From Rhizopus arrhizus (Eukaryota > Mucoromycota > Mucoromycetes > Mucorales > Rhizopodaceae), in assembly GCA_024220505.1 (NCBI GenBank), contig JAKZZE010000005.1, positions 62,001-126,000 of the forward strand: DNA of 64,000 nucleotides, written 5' to 3'. A program made the position numbers and the translations under genes. Each line of letters opens with the position of its first letter. Position 1 is the stretch's first letter. The notes under the pieces are model-generated. The model worked only from the letters and a program-made list of their open reading frames with translations, had not been told where the DNA came from and did no database searches. Positions 1-10,432 of this stretch are shown in pieces.

Positions 1-1240
1 CCAGTTTTTTTTGACTAGGTGATAATGACTGAGAAACAAAAGCAATATGCTTAATGCGTCCTTTTTCATCCTTTTGAAATAAGACAGCAGCAGCGCAGTA
101 CTGTGAAACATCGGTTGCCAAGTATATCTTTTTATTTAAATCAGGATAATGTAAAATATGCTTTATTGACAAAAAAAAAATGCTTTGATTGTAAAATGTT
201 TTTCAAAGTTTTGAACCTTTCAGTGTGCAAACTTGTCCAATTTTTATCAACACGTGGATCATTCCTTAAGCTATCAATAGGTGCAACAACTTCAGAGATC
301 ATCGTTATGAAGTCTTTAAAATAATTGATCAATCCCATGAATCGCTGAATGTCCTTACACGTTTTTAGGATAGGCCAGGATTCAACATTTGTCAGTTTGT
401 TTTTGTCTACTTTAATTCCAGTAGCATTAACAACAAAACCTAACAGGTGTACAGAATGTTGAAACCAGCTACATTTTTCAGGGTTCAAGATCAGATTAAC
501 AGAAGTTAAACGATCAATGACTCGTTTGACATCTCTAGCATGTTCGTTAATTGACGAACTCTGATTATGCAATCATCGACAAAAGTCTGAACAATATCTC
601 TCATATCTTCAAAGAGGATATCCATTACCTTACAAAAAATAGCTGTTACCGTTTTTACACCGAAACAACAACCTTGAAAACTATACTGCTTATTATTATG
701 CGTAAAGGTTAATTTGTGTTGGTCATCAGGATGAACCAAAAACCGTTTGTATGCACTCTTTAAATCTAAGGTGGTAAATACTTTCTTACCCGCAAGATTG
801 TCAAATATATCTCTTACTATTGTTACTGGATAATTGACATCAGGCAGTAAACAATTTAATCCTCTCACATCTGCACAAACACGATGTGAAACAATTTCAC
901 CAGCTTTATTTGTTTTTGGAACCAACAGTAAAGGACTGTTAAAGCTGATATTAATTGTAGTTCGTTTTATTGTACCACTTTCTAGCCATTCTTCAATTTG
1001 CTTATCCAACACTGGCCTTAAGCTATGTGCAATAGGATATTGTCTCTGATATGAGGTAGCACCCTTTTCTGTAGGAAGTCTAACAACTGATTCAGGAATC
1101 GTACAAAAAGAAGTTATTGGTATCTTTTGATTTTTATCAATTGAAGGCTGGATAATATTCATAATAGCCTTTCTTTCTTCAGATGTACCAGCAGGAGAGT
1201 TATCAGGTTCATATAGATCATCATTGTTGTAGAACAGTAG
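1..1240 (-). pseudogene. Ty3/gypsy RT-RNase H fragment, frameshifted
   Basis: Reading the minus strand from about 1240, a gypsy-type pol segment runs to the left window edge. It shows the pre-RT and RT core (a LDLKSAYKRF-like block, then FVDD in place of the usual YVDD/YIDD) at 506-1162. A frame change near 560 leads to the RT thumb and RNase H connection (LNPEKC, LGFVV, 141-572). A second frame change at an A-run near 165 leads to the start of RNase H (LATDVSQYCAA) at 1-140. No protease or integrase is visible. The protein differs clearly from the intact gypsy element at 1714-10715, so it is a different and older family. The frameshifts make it non-functional; the rest lies outside the window. 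Confidence 0.85.
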
Positions 1241-1713
1241 CTAATTGTAGTTGACATTGATAAATATAAGTCTTAATACAAGATCATAATTAAATAAAAT
1301 AAAATATAAGCTTATTTAAATAAGATCATACAATCAATTCCAATTAAACATGCTCTTTTAGAATATGCTTTGTATTAATGAGAGTTCTTTGATAAGAAGA
1401 AGTATCAACTAAAATAACAAGATCCAATCCAATATCAGGAATATTGCTAATCTTTCACATAATTGAAATAACTCGTAAAATAACGTTATTCAAATCAGTG
1501 AGGAATTCCCAGAATAAAAGATAATCTATGATAGACATACAAAAGAACAAATGAAAAGCTTTCATAACCATAATTATAGATGACACTTGCTAAAGTATCT
1601 GAATATTAGAAGATATCAAGCCACTCACTCAATAAGATATAAATACCTGCCTTCAATTAGAATAATTTTTACTTTAACTTAAACTGAAATAAAGATCAGT
1701 CTCAAAAAGTATC
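1241..1713. other. AT-rich spacer, gypsy insertion target
   Basis: No open reading frame or RNA gene is seen here. The stretch is AT-rich and ends in gtatc, whose last four bases (TATC) recur directly after the 3' LTR at 10716-10719. That fits a 4-bp target duplication. Confidence 0.5.
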
Positions 1714-1996
1714 TGAAGAGGTTCGCCCTTTTGGTAAAATCTAATGACGTGGTAAAACAATTAAAAGGCAGATTTTTGCAGATAACTATAAATTCCCTTC
1801 CTTTCAATACTTCTGATTTCCCCCTTTTTACTACGTGTTGTGAATTGCTTATAAAATTATTCAAAACTTTAAAAAACACATATCTCACAAAAAGTAAGAC
1901 ATACATTCCCTCATTTAAATAATATGTTTTGTTAACCTTTAATAAAAGTCTGCTTGAAACACACATAAATTTTATATTCAAACTCAATTTACATTA
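1714..1996 (+). repeat. 5' LTR
   Basis: This is a direct repeat of 10433-10715, 282 of 283 bases identical. It begins TGAAGAGG and ends CATTA. A long open frame on either strand inside it (also present in the 3' copy) is LTR sequence and not a gene. The end was set by the TATC flank and the two-base gap to the primer-binding site. Confidence 0.93.
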
Positions 1997-1998
1997 TT

Positions 1999-2016
1999 TG
2001 GTGCCTTCTGCCAGAA
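1999..2016 (+). other. Putative primer-binding site
   Basis: TGGTGCCTTCTGCCAGAA starts two bases after the 5' LTR. TGG is expected as complement of a tRNA 3' CCA end. The primer tRNA was not identified. Confidence 0.55.
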
Positions 2017-2080
2017 AAGAGTCAAAAACTTACGAGAAAACACAATCAATCTCGAGTATTTAGCTCCTATCTGGTCCTAT

Positions 2081-3034
2081 ATGGAAAAACGAAATCAAAA
2101 GAATAATCAATCAATCCAAGAAAACTCAATGTCGAATCTCCCGCTTGCGATGGCATCCGGTCTCTTCGCTGTACCAATGTATGAACATCAAAACCCTAAA
2201 GAATGGCTAGAAGTGTTTGAAACTAGCGCTGAACTGATGAAGGTTGATAACAAAGACAAACTGAGACTGGTGCAAGCTTACTTGAATCCAAACGTCAGGA
2301 AATGGTATTTTAATCATGAGTTCACGGAATGGGCTACGTTCAAAAAGGAATTCTTGGAAAGATTTACGATAACACGAATCTCTGCGAAACCTGCACTCAA
2401 GAAGTTGTTTGAACTGAAACGTGGTGCTACTGAATCTTTACGGGAATATGCAGAAAGGTTCGATGACTTGCGTGTAACACATTTGAACGAAACGAAAAAG
2501 AATAATCGGATGACCAAACTAACGGATCAAGACTTGTATGATACGTTCATTAATGGTTTGGCTCCTCCTCTTGTCAAGACCGTGGTCCGTCAAGCATGTC
2601 CCAACTCACTTACGGAGGCAATGCATCTAGTAAAATCCATGGATGACAATGAAGAGGAAGATAAAATTGAAGATACTCCGTACGACGTGTACGAAATACC
2701 TAGTGTATCCGCCACGAAACGCTTGGACCCTGCCACTACTGTACCACGTGGAATGAACTCATCGGCGATTTACGAGACGTCAGGCGGAAGTTTATCGACA
2801 AACTTTAAAACATCGGGAGGAAACGATTCCAAACATACTGGGTCCCAGCCCAACCAAGCCTTTCAAGAAACTATGGAGAAGCTATCTGACTCTGTGCGTA
2901 ACTTGACCTTGATGATGGAAGCTCGAATGGATCCTCGAACGGATGCACGCTCTGAAAGAAGGGCTCCTGCAAGTCAATGCTACAACTGCCGTGACACTGG
3001 TCACACTGCCATGCAAGCTATGTCAAGGGTCTAA
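2081..3034 (+). CDS. gypsy Gag protein
   Basis: This 317-residue product is a gypsy/Ty3-type Gag, the structural protein of the retrotransposon particle. The central part matches the retrotransposon gag fold: a PKEWLEVFE-like start, WATFKKEFLERF, and LREYAERFDDL around residues 75-140. The C-terminus enters a CCHC zinc knuckle (CYNCRDTGH) but ends a few residues later at a TAA (3032-3034). The rest of the knuckle is in the overlapping pol frame, one base ahead. It is the first ORF after the primer-binding site. The overlap with pol (2943-3034) fits either a +1 programmed frameshift or a mutation. Confidence 0.9.
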   Translation: MEKRNQKNNQSIQENSMSNLPLAMASGLFAVPMYEHQNPKEWLEVFETSAELMKVDNKDKLRLVQAYLNPNVRKWYFNHEFTEWATFKKEFLERFTITRISAKPALKKLFELKRGATESLREYAERFDDLRVTHLNETKKNNRMTKLTDQDLYDTFINGLAPPLVKTVVRQACPNSLTEAMHLVKSMDDNEEEDKIEDTPYDVYEIPSVSATKRLDPATTVPRGMNSSAIYETSGGSLSTNFKTSGGNDSKHTGSQPNQAFQETMEKLSDSVRNLTLMMEARMDPRTDARSERRAPASQCYNCRDTGHTAMQAMSRV

Positions 3035-6000
3035 AGGTGATCATCCTTACTGGAAGTGCGAACTATATGCTCCTCCGAAGAGAGGTAACCTTAGCGGTCA
3101 TGCAAGGATTACCAATGAATCTCACTTGGTGCTGACAATGGAAGAACCTGTTACAAGTTCGAGTGTAACAAACGAGGCGTTGGCTGCAATGAAACGCGAT
3201 GCTTCCTCCAGTGCTCAAGATGAACGAAAAACTCGTAGTGGCAAACGAGTAAAGGTGCATGATACTATCCCAACTAATCATCCCGCAAGAATCAAGAAAG
3301 TCTCGAAGGCCGTCTCTGCTTCTAGACCAAAGGATTCCATAAAACTTGTACCTAAAGCTACGAGTAAACAAGGTGTGACCAAGAAGCCGATGCTTGATAC
3401 TTCTCACGCTCCTGAGACTATGTCAATTGAGGATAATGTCGCTGTCAAACCTGCCTCTGCAGTGTCAGCAGAAAAAGTTACTCATGAGAACCGCCAGCCA
3501 AGGAAAAACCCCAACGATGCTCATGTTGAGGATGACGATTCTGTGATTGTGGTCTGTTCTGATGACCAGTTGTTGAACCAAGGGATTTTGCCTGCTGATG
3601 AAGTTGATGCGGAAGATGCTCTCAATGCCAAAGTTTTCCGGTGTTCGTTGAAGCAACTGAATCAAATTCCTGGGTTCCGTACAAAGCTTATTAAACTCAC
3701 ACGAAAGAAACAAAAGAACCCTCGGACATCTCGCAAAAGGGCTGAGGTCTTTCATGTTAAGGCAAAGTCCCCTGTCATAAATGCCCTGCAGGAGAACGGA
3801 GGTGGTGCTCCTAGAACCGAGGTTATTGTTGCTGGAAAAGTCAAACTGGATGCAGTACTCGATGGTGGCGCAAGCAATTGTATTATGAGTTCGCGCTTGG
3901 CTGAAACTTTGGGTGTTGGAAGTCTTGAACCGGTGAATTGTGTTCATGGATTAGCTGATGGAAGAAGCGTCAAACCCTTAGGTCAAATCAGGGATCTGCT
4001 CATCCAAATCCAGAACGTAAAGGTTACTATTAGTCCAGTTGTTTTCGATAAACCTTCGTACGATTTGCTACTTGGGAGTGATTTCCTACATGCTTTGGGA
4101 ATCTTCACGGATTGGTCGACTCACTTTTGGAGCTTACAAACTCCTCGAGGAACCGCTCCTCTCGAGGTGAAACATAGTCTGACAAGTCGTTTCGAAATTT
4201 TGGATTCGGAAAGCGATTATGATTCTACCATGGAATCTGGTGAAGAATCCGTTGAGGTGTCTCAATCCAGTTCGGAAGAAGAATCAAGGCTCGAGTCCTA
4301 TATGATCATCCCGGTAATGGACGAGCCTGTCTCTTCTGAAGCTTTGCTGGTAAATCGAACTGCTGAATCTTCAAACGATGTCGAGGAAGCAATTTTCAAG
4401 GTGGTAGAACAATCGCCTTTGGCCGAAGAGGTGAAAACTCGGTTATGTGAGACGCTGCTCGAATACCAAGACTGTTTTGGGGTTGACTATCAAGATTTGA
4501 GGCAAACGAACTTACTCAAGTTACATGTTGATACGGGCGATGCTACTCCCATTATGAAACGTCCGAATCGATTTATGTCTCATTCTGAACTTGATCAGTT
4601 AAAACAAGAACTGGAAAACATGATACAAAATGGCCAAATTGTCCCTGCTACACATGCACCCAACAAGAACGGTGTCAGAGCTGGTGGTTGGTCGTTTCCG
4701 GCTCTTTATGTGAAGAAGAAAAATGGTGAAAGAAGGTTATGTGTACAGTTCCAAGATCTTAATCGAGTTACGGTAAAGGATCCCTGGCCTCTGCCATCCA
4801 TCACTGATCTATTGGAATCGTACAATGGAGCTTCCGTTTATTCAACTGTGGATCTGCTAAAAGGGTTCAACCAAATTGCCGTGGCTGATGAAACGATTCC
4901 AAAGTTGACTATGACTACACCATGGGGTTGTTTCTCATACAAGGTTATGCCTTTTGGTATCGTTAATGGCCCTGTCACATTCTCAAGAGCTATATACTTG
5001 GCTATGCAAGGCTATCTTAACCAATTTGTCACTACATATATTGATGATATCACTATATATTCTCAAGATGTGAATGATCACGTACGACATATTCAACTGG
5101 TTCTGCAACGGATCAGGGAAGTCAATATGGTTTTGAATCCGAAGAAATGCGTTTTTGGTGCGTCCGAGGTGGAAGTCCTAGGCTTCTTGGTGTCTAGTCA
5201 AGGGATCCGTCCTCATCCTGGAAATGTCCGGAAGATTGTAGAATTCCCAAGACCGAAATCGAAAACGGATGTACGTGCGTTCGTCAGTCTCGCAGGATTT
5301 TACCGTCGTCATGTTCATAGCTTTGGTGATATCGTGTCTTGTTTAAATAAACTGTTGGGCAAGAAACAAGACTTCGACTGGACCATGGAACATCAAGCTG
5401 CTTTCCAAACGGTCAAGGATAGCATTGTCAATGCCGCTGTGTTGAAGTACCCGGACCCCAGAAGAGCCTATAAGGTCTATACTGATGCGTCCGATGTGGG
5501 TATAGGCGCTGTACTTGTCCAATATGATGAAGAATCTGAAACGGATCGTCCCATATGTTTCTTGTCAAGGAAGCTAGGCGTGGCTGAAATCAACTATCCT
5601 GTGGTTGAGAAGGAACTGCTGGCCGTGGTGTATGCTTTGAAGAAATTCAGAAAATACCTTCTTGATAAGATGTTCGATCTGTATACTGACAATACTGCTG
5701 TTCGGTATTTGTTCTGCAAATCGGATCCAGGTCATCGACTGCAACGCTGGGTTATGGCGGTACAAGAGTATTCGTTCAGAGTACATCATTTGCCTGGTAA
5801 ATCCAACGTGGTAGCGGATATCATGTCTCGTTATCCTCCGCCTGATGATGGAGACTCTGATCTTGGGGACTTTATGGAAGGACTCATGCCGGCTTGGTTA
5901 TCTGAAACTCACACTGGTCTTTGTCAAGACTACGAACCTTTCCTGAATGAAATTGTGAACTTTCTCCGGGAACAACTTCATGGAAGTACTGGTGATCATC

Positions 6001-6230
6001 CTGCCAAGGACAAAGCGCGCAAATATCTCCTGAACGATAATGGTGAGTTGTTCCGTCGTGTTGGTCAAGGAAGATTCGTCAAAGTGCCTAAGTTGTCCGA
6101 AAGAGCACAACTCTTGCGCGAAGTTCATGATGGTCATGGTCATTTCGGAAGAGAAGCGACGTGGGCAAGACTATATCAAGGTTACTGGTGGCCCGGTGCT
6201 TACAACGAAGCAAAAGAACATGTAGCCGTA

Positions 6231-7860
6231 CAGTAGCGGACAAAACTGGTGCACAAAACTTTTTTTTAGCTTTTAACTACCATTACCTGCTCATGGTAAT
6301 TGCAATAGTCATGAAACTGTACTAGAAGGAGGATATACTAGTCATTGTAATCTATGTATGTTCTAAGCATGACATTGTTAAAACTGAGCGATAAGCGTGC
6401 TTTGAATTTATAAAATCTTATATTTTCTAAAAACCGCAAAAGTGGCTAAAATCTTAGACTTTATATAATCATCTCATCTCTTGATATTATCGGATATTCT
6501 TCTTTGCATATGCTAATAATATGCGTGTATATCATTTTCAGTAAAAGAACCCGGCTCTTTAACTATTCTTTTCCAAAGATCATCGACCCTTTTTGATCTA
6601 GTGTCGTATCATCATACCTTTGCCATCAATTGCCACCTGGCATGCTTAAGCGGACTTAGGCCGGGATTAGTGGCGGCTAAACTTGTAGCACAGAAGCGCT
6701 GTTATCAAATATTGAGTTTATGACATGCGTTGACTTGTGCCTTGTGTCATTGTCATACTGAAACGAGAGATTACGACGTTTTAGACTACTATACGCTAGG
6801 CTTTTGTGGTATGAAGTAAGCGAAATATATGTGTATATTTATGAGTTCATTATACCATCGTATACCTGACACACATATTCTGGTCCTCAATATCTAATAC
6901 AGCCTTAAAACATAACAGAGCAGCCAGCATGCTTCATTGTTTGATCACCGTGAAAAAATCGCTCAGGTTGCTCGACTTGCTTTCAATATTAGTGTATACT
7001 ATCTGCATCCATAATGTTCATATTTGTTTCATTGCTAAAGATAGCAGACTTCCAGCCCTCTATAGTATACAATGGCTTGTTGTGATACCACATTCATCGC
7101 TTTTTCCGACTTATACAGCTGATGAAATTCTTCGATTCCTTACTTCTGGACTCAAAATCTAGCTTCCTACTGTGCCTTTAGACTGACAGTCTGCTAACAC
7201 TGTATCTTAAGGTCCTCAAAATGTGCTGAGCATCAGGAACTGTGTGTAGCGGACCTTGTCCAAGCTCTAGGTTGATGACTGAACTAATAACTTTTCAGGC
7301 TAATAGCGGAATACCTTCATGATCACAAGACATTAAGTTTCTTTCTTCCCTCTTTCTCCTGTTGATTGTCCATTTAGAGATCCTTGTTACTCTAGAAATA
7401 TCTGCTGTCGTACGAACTAGGCGTGTTCGAGATCTCAGAGTTTCGTTTTTACAGTTGCTTATTTTCTTAAACATATAAGGCTAGTACTTTGTTATAGTGA
7501 ATAGGGTAAAAACAAAAGGGGGGACTCAATGGGAAATACAAAATAAGTACAGTTTTATATATTTTTTAAGAGCTACTAAAATTTACTAATATGCTGTGAA
7601 ATCTGAAAGCAAACGGGAGAGATATGGGGAAAATTGAAAGAAGGCTAGACAAGCACTACATTTTTGGCGAAAATTGAAATATGCAAAAAATCACTAAAAA
7701 TGACCTTATGCCTGGGGGATGTCCGGCACAGTTCCGGTTTACATAACATAATGTATATTTTGGACTGTCTTTCAGATGGTATATGCCACAAAAGTCGCAG
7801 ACATATGGCGGAGATACAATGTTGATTTTAATTTTTGTGCACCAGTTTTGTCCGCTACTG
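6231..7860 (-). mobile_element. Tc1-like element A, decayed, in gypsy integrase
   Basis: A 1630-bp insertion flanked by TA (6229-6230 and 7861-7862) has 28-bp perfect terminal inverted repeats starting CAGTAGCGGACAAAACTGG. TA duplication and CAGT termini are typical of Tc1/mariner. Inside, on the minus strand, is a degenerate Tc1 transposase (see 6548-7066). The pairing of perfect ends with a ruined gene suggests the copy was moved by a transposase supplied in trans. It is unrelated in its ends to element B. Confidence 0.92.
6548..7066 (-). pseudogene. Decayed Tc1 transposase of element A
   Basis: Reading the minus strand downward from 7066 gives, with stops and frame changes, the blocks of a Tc1 transposase. 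WKSAIFSNETN corresponds to the usual FSDET block, with the first catalytic Asp replaced by Asn. TMKHAGCSVM corresponds to the VKHGGGSVMVWG block. FQYDNDTRHKS holds the second catalytic Asp. A block ending DLSPLKHARW-like corresponds to DLNPIEHxW, with the catalytic Glu replaced by Lys. A tail VDDLWKRIVKE follows. At least two in-frame stops and a frameshift occur. It cannot encode an active enzyme. Confidence 0.85.
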
Positions 7861-8001
7861 TATGTAAACCATGTCAACTCTTTGATAATGTCCCATCAAA
7901 AGTGCCTTTGGTTGGTAAGATCCCGATTAACTACCTGTTTGAACGTTTTGCTGTCGATTACGTTGGTCCTTTCCCAACAAGTGAAAATGGAAATCAATAT
8001 A

Positions 8002-8212
8002 CAGTGGGTGGAAAAATGGTTCCAATGTTTTCGTCTCGCAACTTTAACGCTTTATAACTTTTGAACTACAAACGGTAACGACTCACAAAAACATGCATTT
8101 TGTAGCGCTTTTGCAGCTTATATCAGTGTAAAAATATTTTGTTTGAACTGTTACACAATCGGGGGTAAACTAACATTAAGTACAAAAACCAACATTGGAA
8201 CCATTTTTCCAC
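8002..8212 (+). repeat. Left 211-bp terminal inverted repeat of element B
   Basis: It pairs with 9451-9661. Each arm is itself bounded by inverted copies of GTGGAAAAATGGTTCCAATG, one near the outer tip and one at the inner edge (about 8191-8212). So an arm alone looks like a small palindromic-ended unit. These inner and outer copies probably are the transposase binding sites. Confidence 0.9.
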
Positions 8213-8447
8213 TACAACTCTAGATAACTTTATTTGTTATTTAATGGAATTTTCACTAGAGCGTTTTAGCTGATTATGAGTCATACCATTCCGGCTATCG
8301 CCGAAAAAGTCTACGTGACTTATAAAATTAATTTCTCCCCGGTCAAAGCTTTTTTTTCCTTTTCTTTCTCCACATATCAAAGGTTTGGAGTATCAGTACA
8401 CATATGGTTCGCGCTCTCTCTAAAACAAGCAAGAAAGCATCAAATCA

Positions 8448-9434
8448 TTGGTTTTACAAAACAAGCCATACTCAGTGATAATGGAACGTATCCCTAATTT
8501 AAAAAAATCTACTTTAAGTAGATATGCCAACAAGTTTTCTCCTGGTAGAGTAACAGCAAACCCTGTTAGAAAGGCTGCTCTAAGCGTTACCACCAAGTCT
8601 TATATACGTAAGCAGATTGTCAATGGTACACTCAAGACTGCGAAGGCTGTCCATAAGTATCTAGTATGCACTGGCCATAATATTAGCTACTCAGGTACCA
8701 TTAAGGTTATGAAAAGCATGAACTTCCATGCTAAGATAAAAGTAAAAAAGCCTTTATTGACTAAGATTCAGAAAGCAAGACGACTAGCATGGGCAGAAGA
8801 GCATAAAAACTGGGCAAGCGATGACTGGAGACGTATGGTATTCAGTGACGAAACAAAAGTCAACGTTTATGGGTCAGATGGTTGCAAATACTTTTGGAGT
8901 CGACCAGATAATAAACTTCAACCCCATCATCTCGACTTGACAGTTAAAGGAGGGGGTGTTAGCATTATGGTATGGGGTTGTATTACCTACTACAGGCCTG
9001 GTTATGCATGCTGGATCAGTGAAGGCACAATGAAAGCTTCTGATTATGTCGGAATTCTCAGTACAACTCTTATGGATAGCCTTGGTTACTATGGTTACAA
9101 TCCTCAGGACATCTATTTTCAACAGGATAACGATCCTAAACACACATCAAAGCTAGTTAGGCAATGGTTCAAGGACAACAACTTCAAGTGTGACCATACC
9201 TTCAACTGGCCATCACAAAGTCCGGATCTAAACCCAATAGAGCACATCTGGCACCACCTTAAGCTCAAGTTAAGCGCGTATGATACTAGGGCAAAAGGTG
9301 TGCATGAATTATGGGATCGTGTTGAAAAAGAATGGCCTACTTTTACAGCAGAAGACTGTAGGAGATACATAGACAGTATGCCTGATCGTTGTAGAGCTGT
9401 AATTGCAGCGAAAGGCTGTCATACTAGATATTAA
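8448..9434 (+). CDS. Tc1-like transposase (DD37E spacing)
   Basis: This is the cut-and-paste transposase of element B. A helix-turn-helix region (LSRYANKF and the residues after it) spans roughly residues 1-90. The DDE core follows: D134 in FSDETK, D227 in QQDNDPKH, and E265 in LNPIEHIW. Thirty-seven residues separate the second D and the E, instead of the 34 usual for Tc1. The first HTH helix seems to lie partly in another frame upstream (near 8404-8470, IIGFTKQ in the +1 frame). So the 8448 start (TTG in this frame, no good ATG) is uncertain: the N-terminus may be frameshifted or spliced. The DDE domain itself is intact. Confidence 0.9.
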   Translation: MVLQNKPYSVIMERIPNLKKSTLSRYANKFSPGRVTANPVRKAALSVTTKSYIRKQIVNGTLKTAKAVHKYLVCTGHNISYSGTIKVMKSMNFHAKIKVKKPLLTKIQKARRLAWAEEHKNWASDDWRRMVFSDETKVNVYGSDGCKYFWSRPDNKLQPHHLDLTVKGGGVSIMVWGCITYYRPGYACWISEGTMKASDYVGILSTTLMDSLGYYGYNPQDIYFQQDNDPKHTSKLVRQWFKDNNFKCDHTFNWPSQSPDLNPIEHIWHHLKLKLSAYDTRAKGVHELWDRVEKEWPTFTAEDCRRYIDSMPDRCRAVIAAKGCHTRY

Positions 9435-9450
9435 TAAAATAAAGCATGCA

Positions 9451-9661
9451 GTGGAAAAATGGTTCCAATGTTGGTTTTTGTACTTAATGTTAGTTTACCC
9501 CCGATTGTGTAACAGTTCAAACAAAATATTTTTACACTAATATAAGCTGCAAAAGCGCTACAAAATGCATGTTTTTGTGAGTCGTTACCGTTTGTAGTTC
9601 AAAAGTTATAAAGCGTTAAAGTTGCGAGACGAAAACATTGGAACCATTTTTCCACCCACTG
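9451..9661 (-). repeat. Right 211-bp terminal inverted repeat of element B
   Basis: This is the reverse complement of 8002-8212 with one mismatch found by eye. Its inner edge starts GTGGAAAAATGGTTCC, directly after the transposase stop region. Confidence 0.9.
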
Positions 9662-10421
9662 TATCATCGTTGCTATCGAATATTATACTCGTTGGCCCGT
9701 GGCAAAAGCTGTACGGTTCGCAAATAGTGCTACTACTGTTGGTTTCCTTTACGAATACGTGTTCTGCAACTTTGGTCCTCCTAGTCATCTACTGTCTGAT
9801 AATGGTACACACTTCGTGAGTCAAGATGTGGAATCATTTGTCAAGTTTGTGAACACTCATCATCAATATGCGACGCCCTATCACCCTCAGACAAATGGTC
9901 GAGTCGAACAATTCAATGGTACGATGGTGAAAGGTCTCAAGAAACTGGCTATGAATCATCCAAAGCACTGGGATAACTTCCTTCCTACTGTATTGTATGC
10001 TTACCGAACAAAATGTCATCAAGCTGTTGGTATCTCACCCTTTGAACTCTTATATGGTATTGCTCCTCGAGTACCTGAACAAGATGTACTGCAAAAACTT
10101 GGACAAAAACTGGGAATGGAAAGACTCTTCTATCTTCAACAACGCAACAACCGTCCTGAAGTCGAAAGTGAAACTGGTACTCCTGTCTCCCCCTCTGAAC
10201 CGCTGCCCATTGGAACCGAAGTCGTTCGTCTCAATCTACACAAGAAAGACAAGTTGGATCGTCATTACAAGGAGAAGGTTTACTTTGTTTTGTGCTCGTA
10301 CCCTAATAATGTTTACAAACTGGTGGGTGAAAATGGTGTTCGTTTGAAGAGAGCTGTGAATGGTGCCCATTTGAAGAAATTTGTTAGGCACGAGAGCCAA
10401 ACCAATGTTTCTATGGAATAA

Positions 10422-10432
10422 CGGTGGGAGAA
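10422..10432 (+). other. Polypurine tract of gypsy
   Basis: The purine-rich CGGTGGGAGAA lies between the pol stop (10419-10421) and the first base of the 3' LTR. This is the expected place for plus-strand priming. Confidence 0.6.

Larger units (their letters stand above)
8002..9661 (+). mobile_element. Tc1-like element B (DD37E), in gypsy integrase
   Basis: A 1660-bp insertion is flanked by TA (8000-8001, 9662-9663) and bounded by 211-bp inverted repeats starting CAGTGGGTGGAAAAATGG. It carries a long transposase ORF. Both repeats are nearly identical (one C/T difference seen, near 8126 and its mirror), so the element is young. It lies only 138 bp from element A's right TA, in the same host gypsy gene. 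Confidence 0.95.
2943..10421 (+). pseudogene. gypsy pol, interrupted by two DNA transposons
   Basis: Pol is open from 2943 to 6230. In order it shows: knuckle residues CKLC; an aspartic protease (DGGAS with later LLLGSDFL, near 3860-4090); reverse transcriptase with YIDD near 5040; RNase H (TDAS near 5480, TDN near 5690); and the HHCC finger of integrase (H..H near 6125-6140). A Tc1-like element then breaks the frame at the second half of the finger (CKPC resumes at 7863). The integrase core resumes with its first Asp (AVDYVG, near 7955) and is broken again at 8000/9662. It continues with the second Asp (SDNGTHF) and the catalytic Glu (GRVEQFNG), and ends at 10421. The C-terminus looks like a GPY/F-type module. 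Both breaks are clean TA insertions. Confidence 0.93.

Noticed and set aside
1679..1987. 102-codon minus-strand frame and its twin at 10236-10706
   Set aside because: Both copies lie in the LTRs; the shared frame reflects the repeat and not a gene.
3063..3947. Minus-strand frames opposite gypsy pol (114 and 160 codons)
   Set aside because: They are shadows of the pol frame, with no family signal.
7656..7877. Cys-containing 73-codon minus-strand frame at the end of Tc1 element A
   Set aside because: It overlaps the terminal repeat and flanking gypsy; cysteine spacing fits no known finger.
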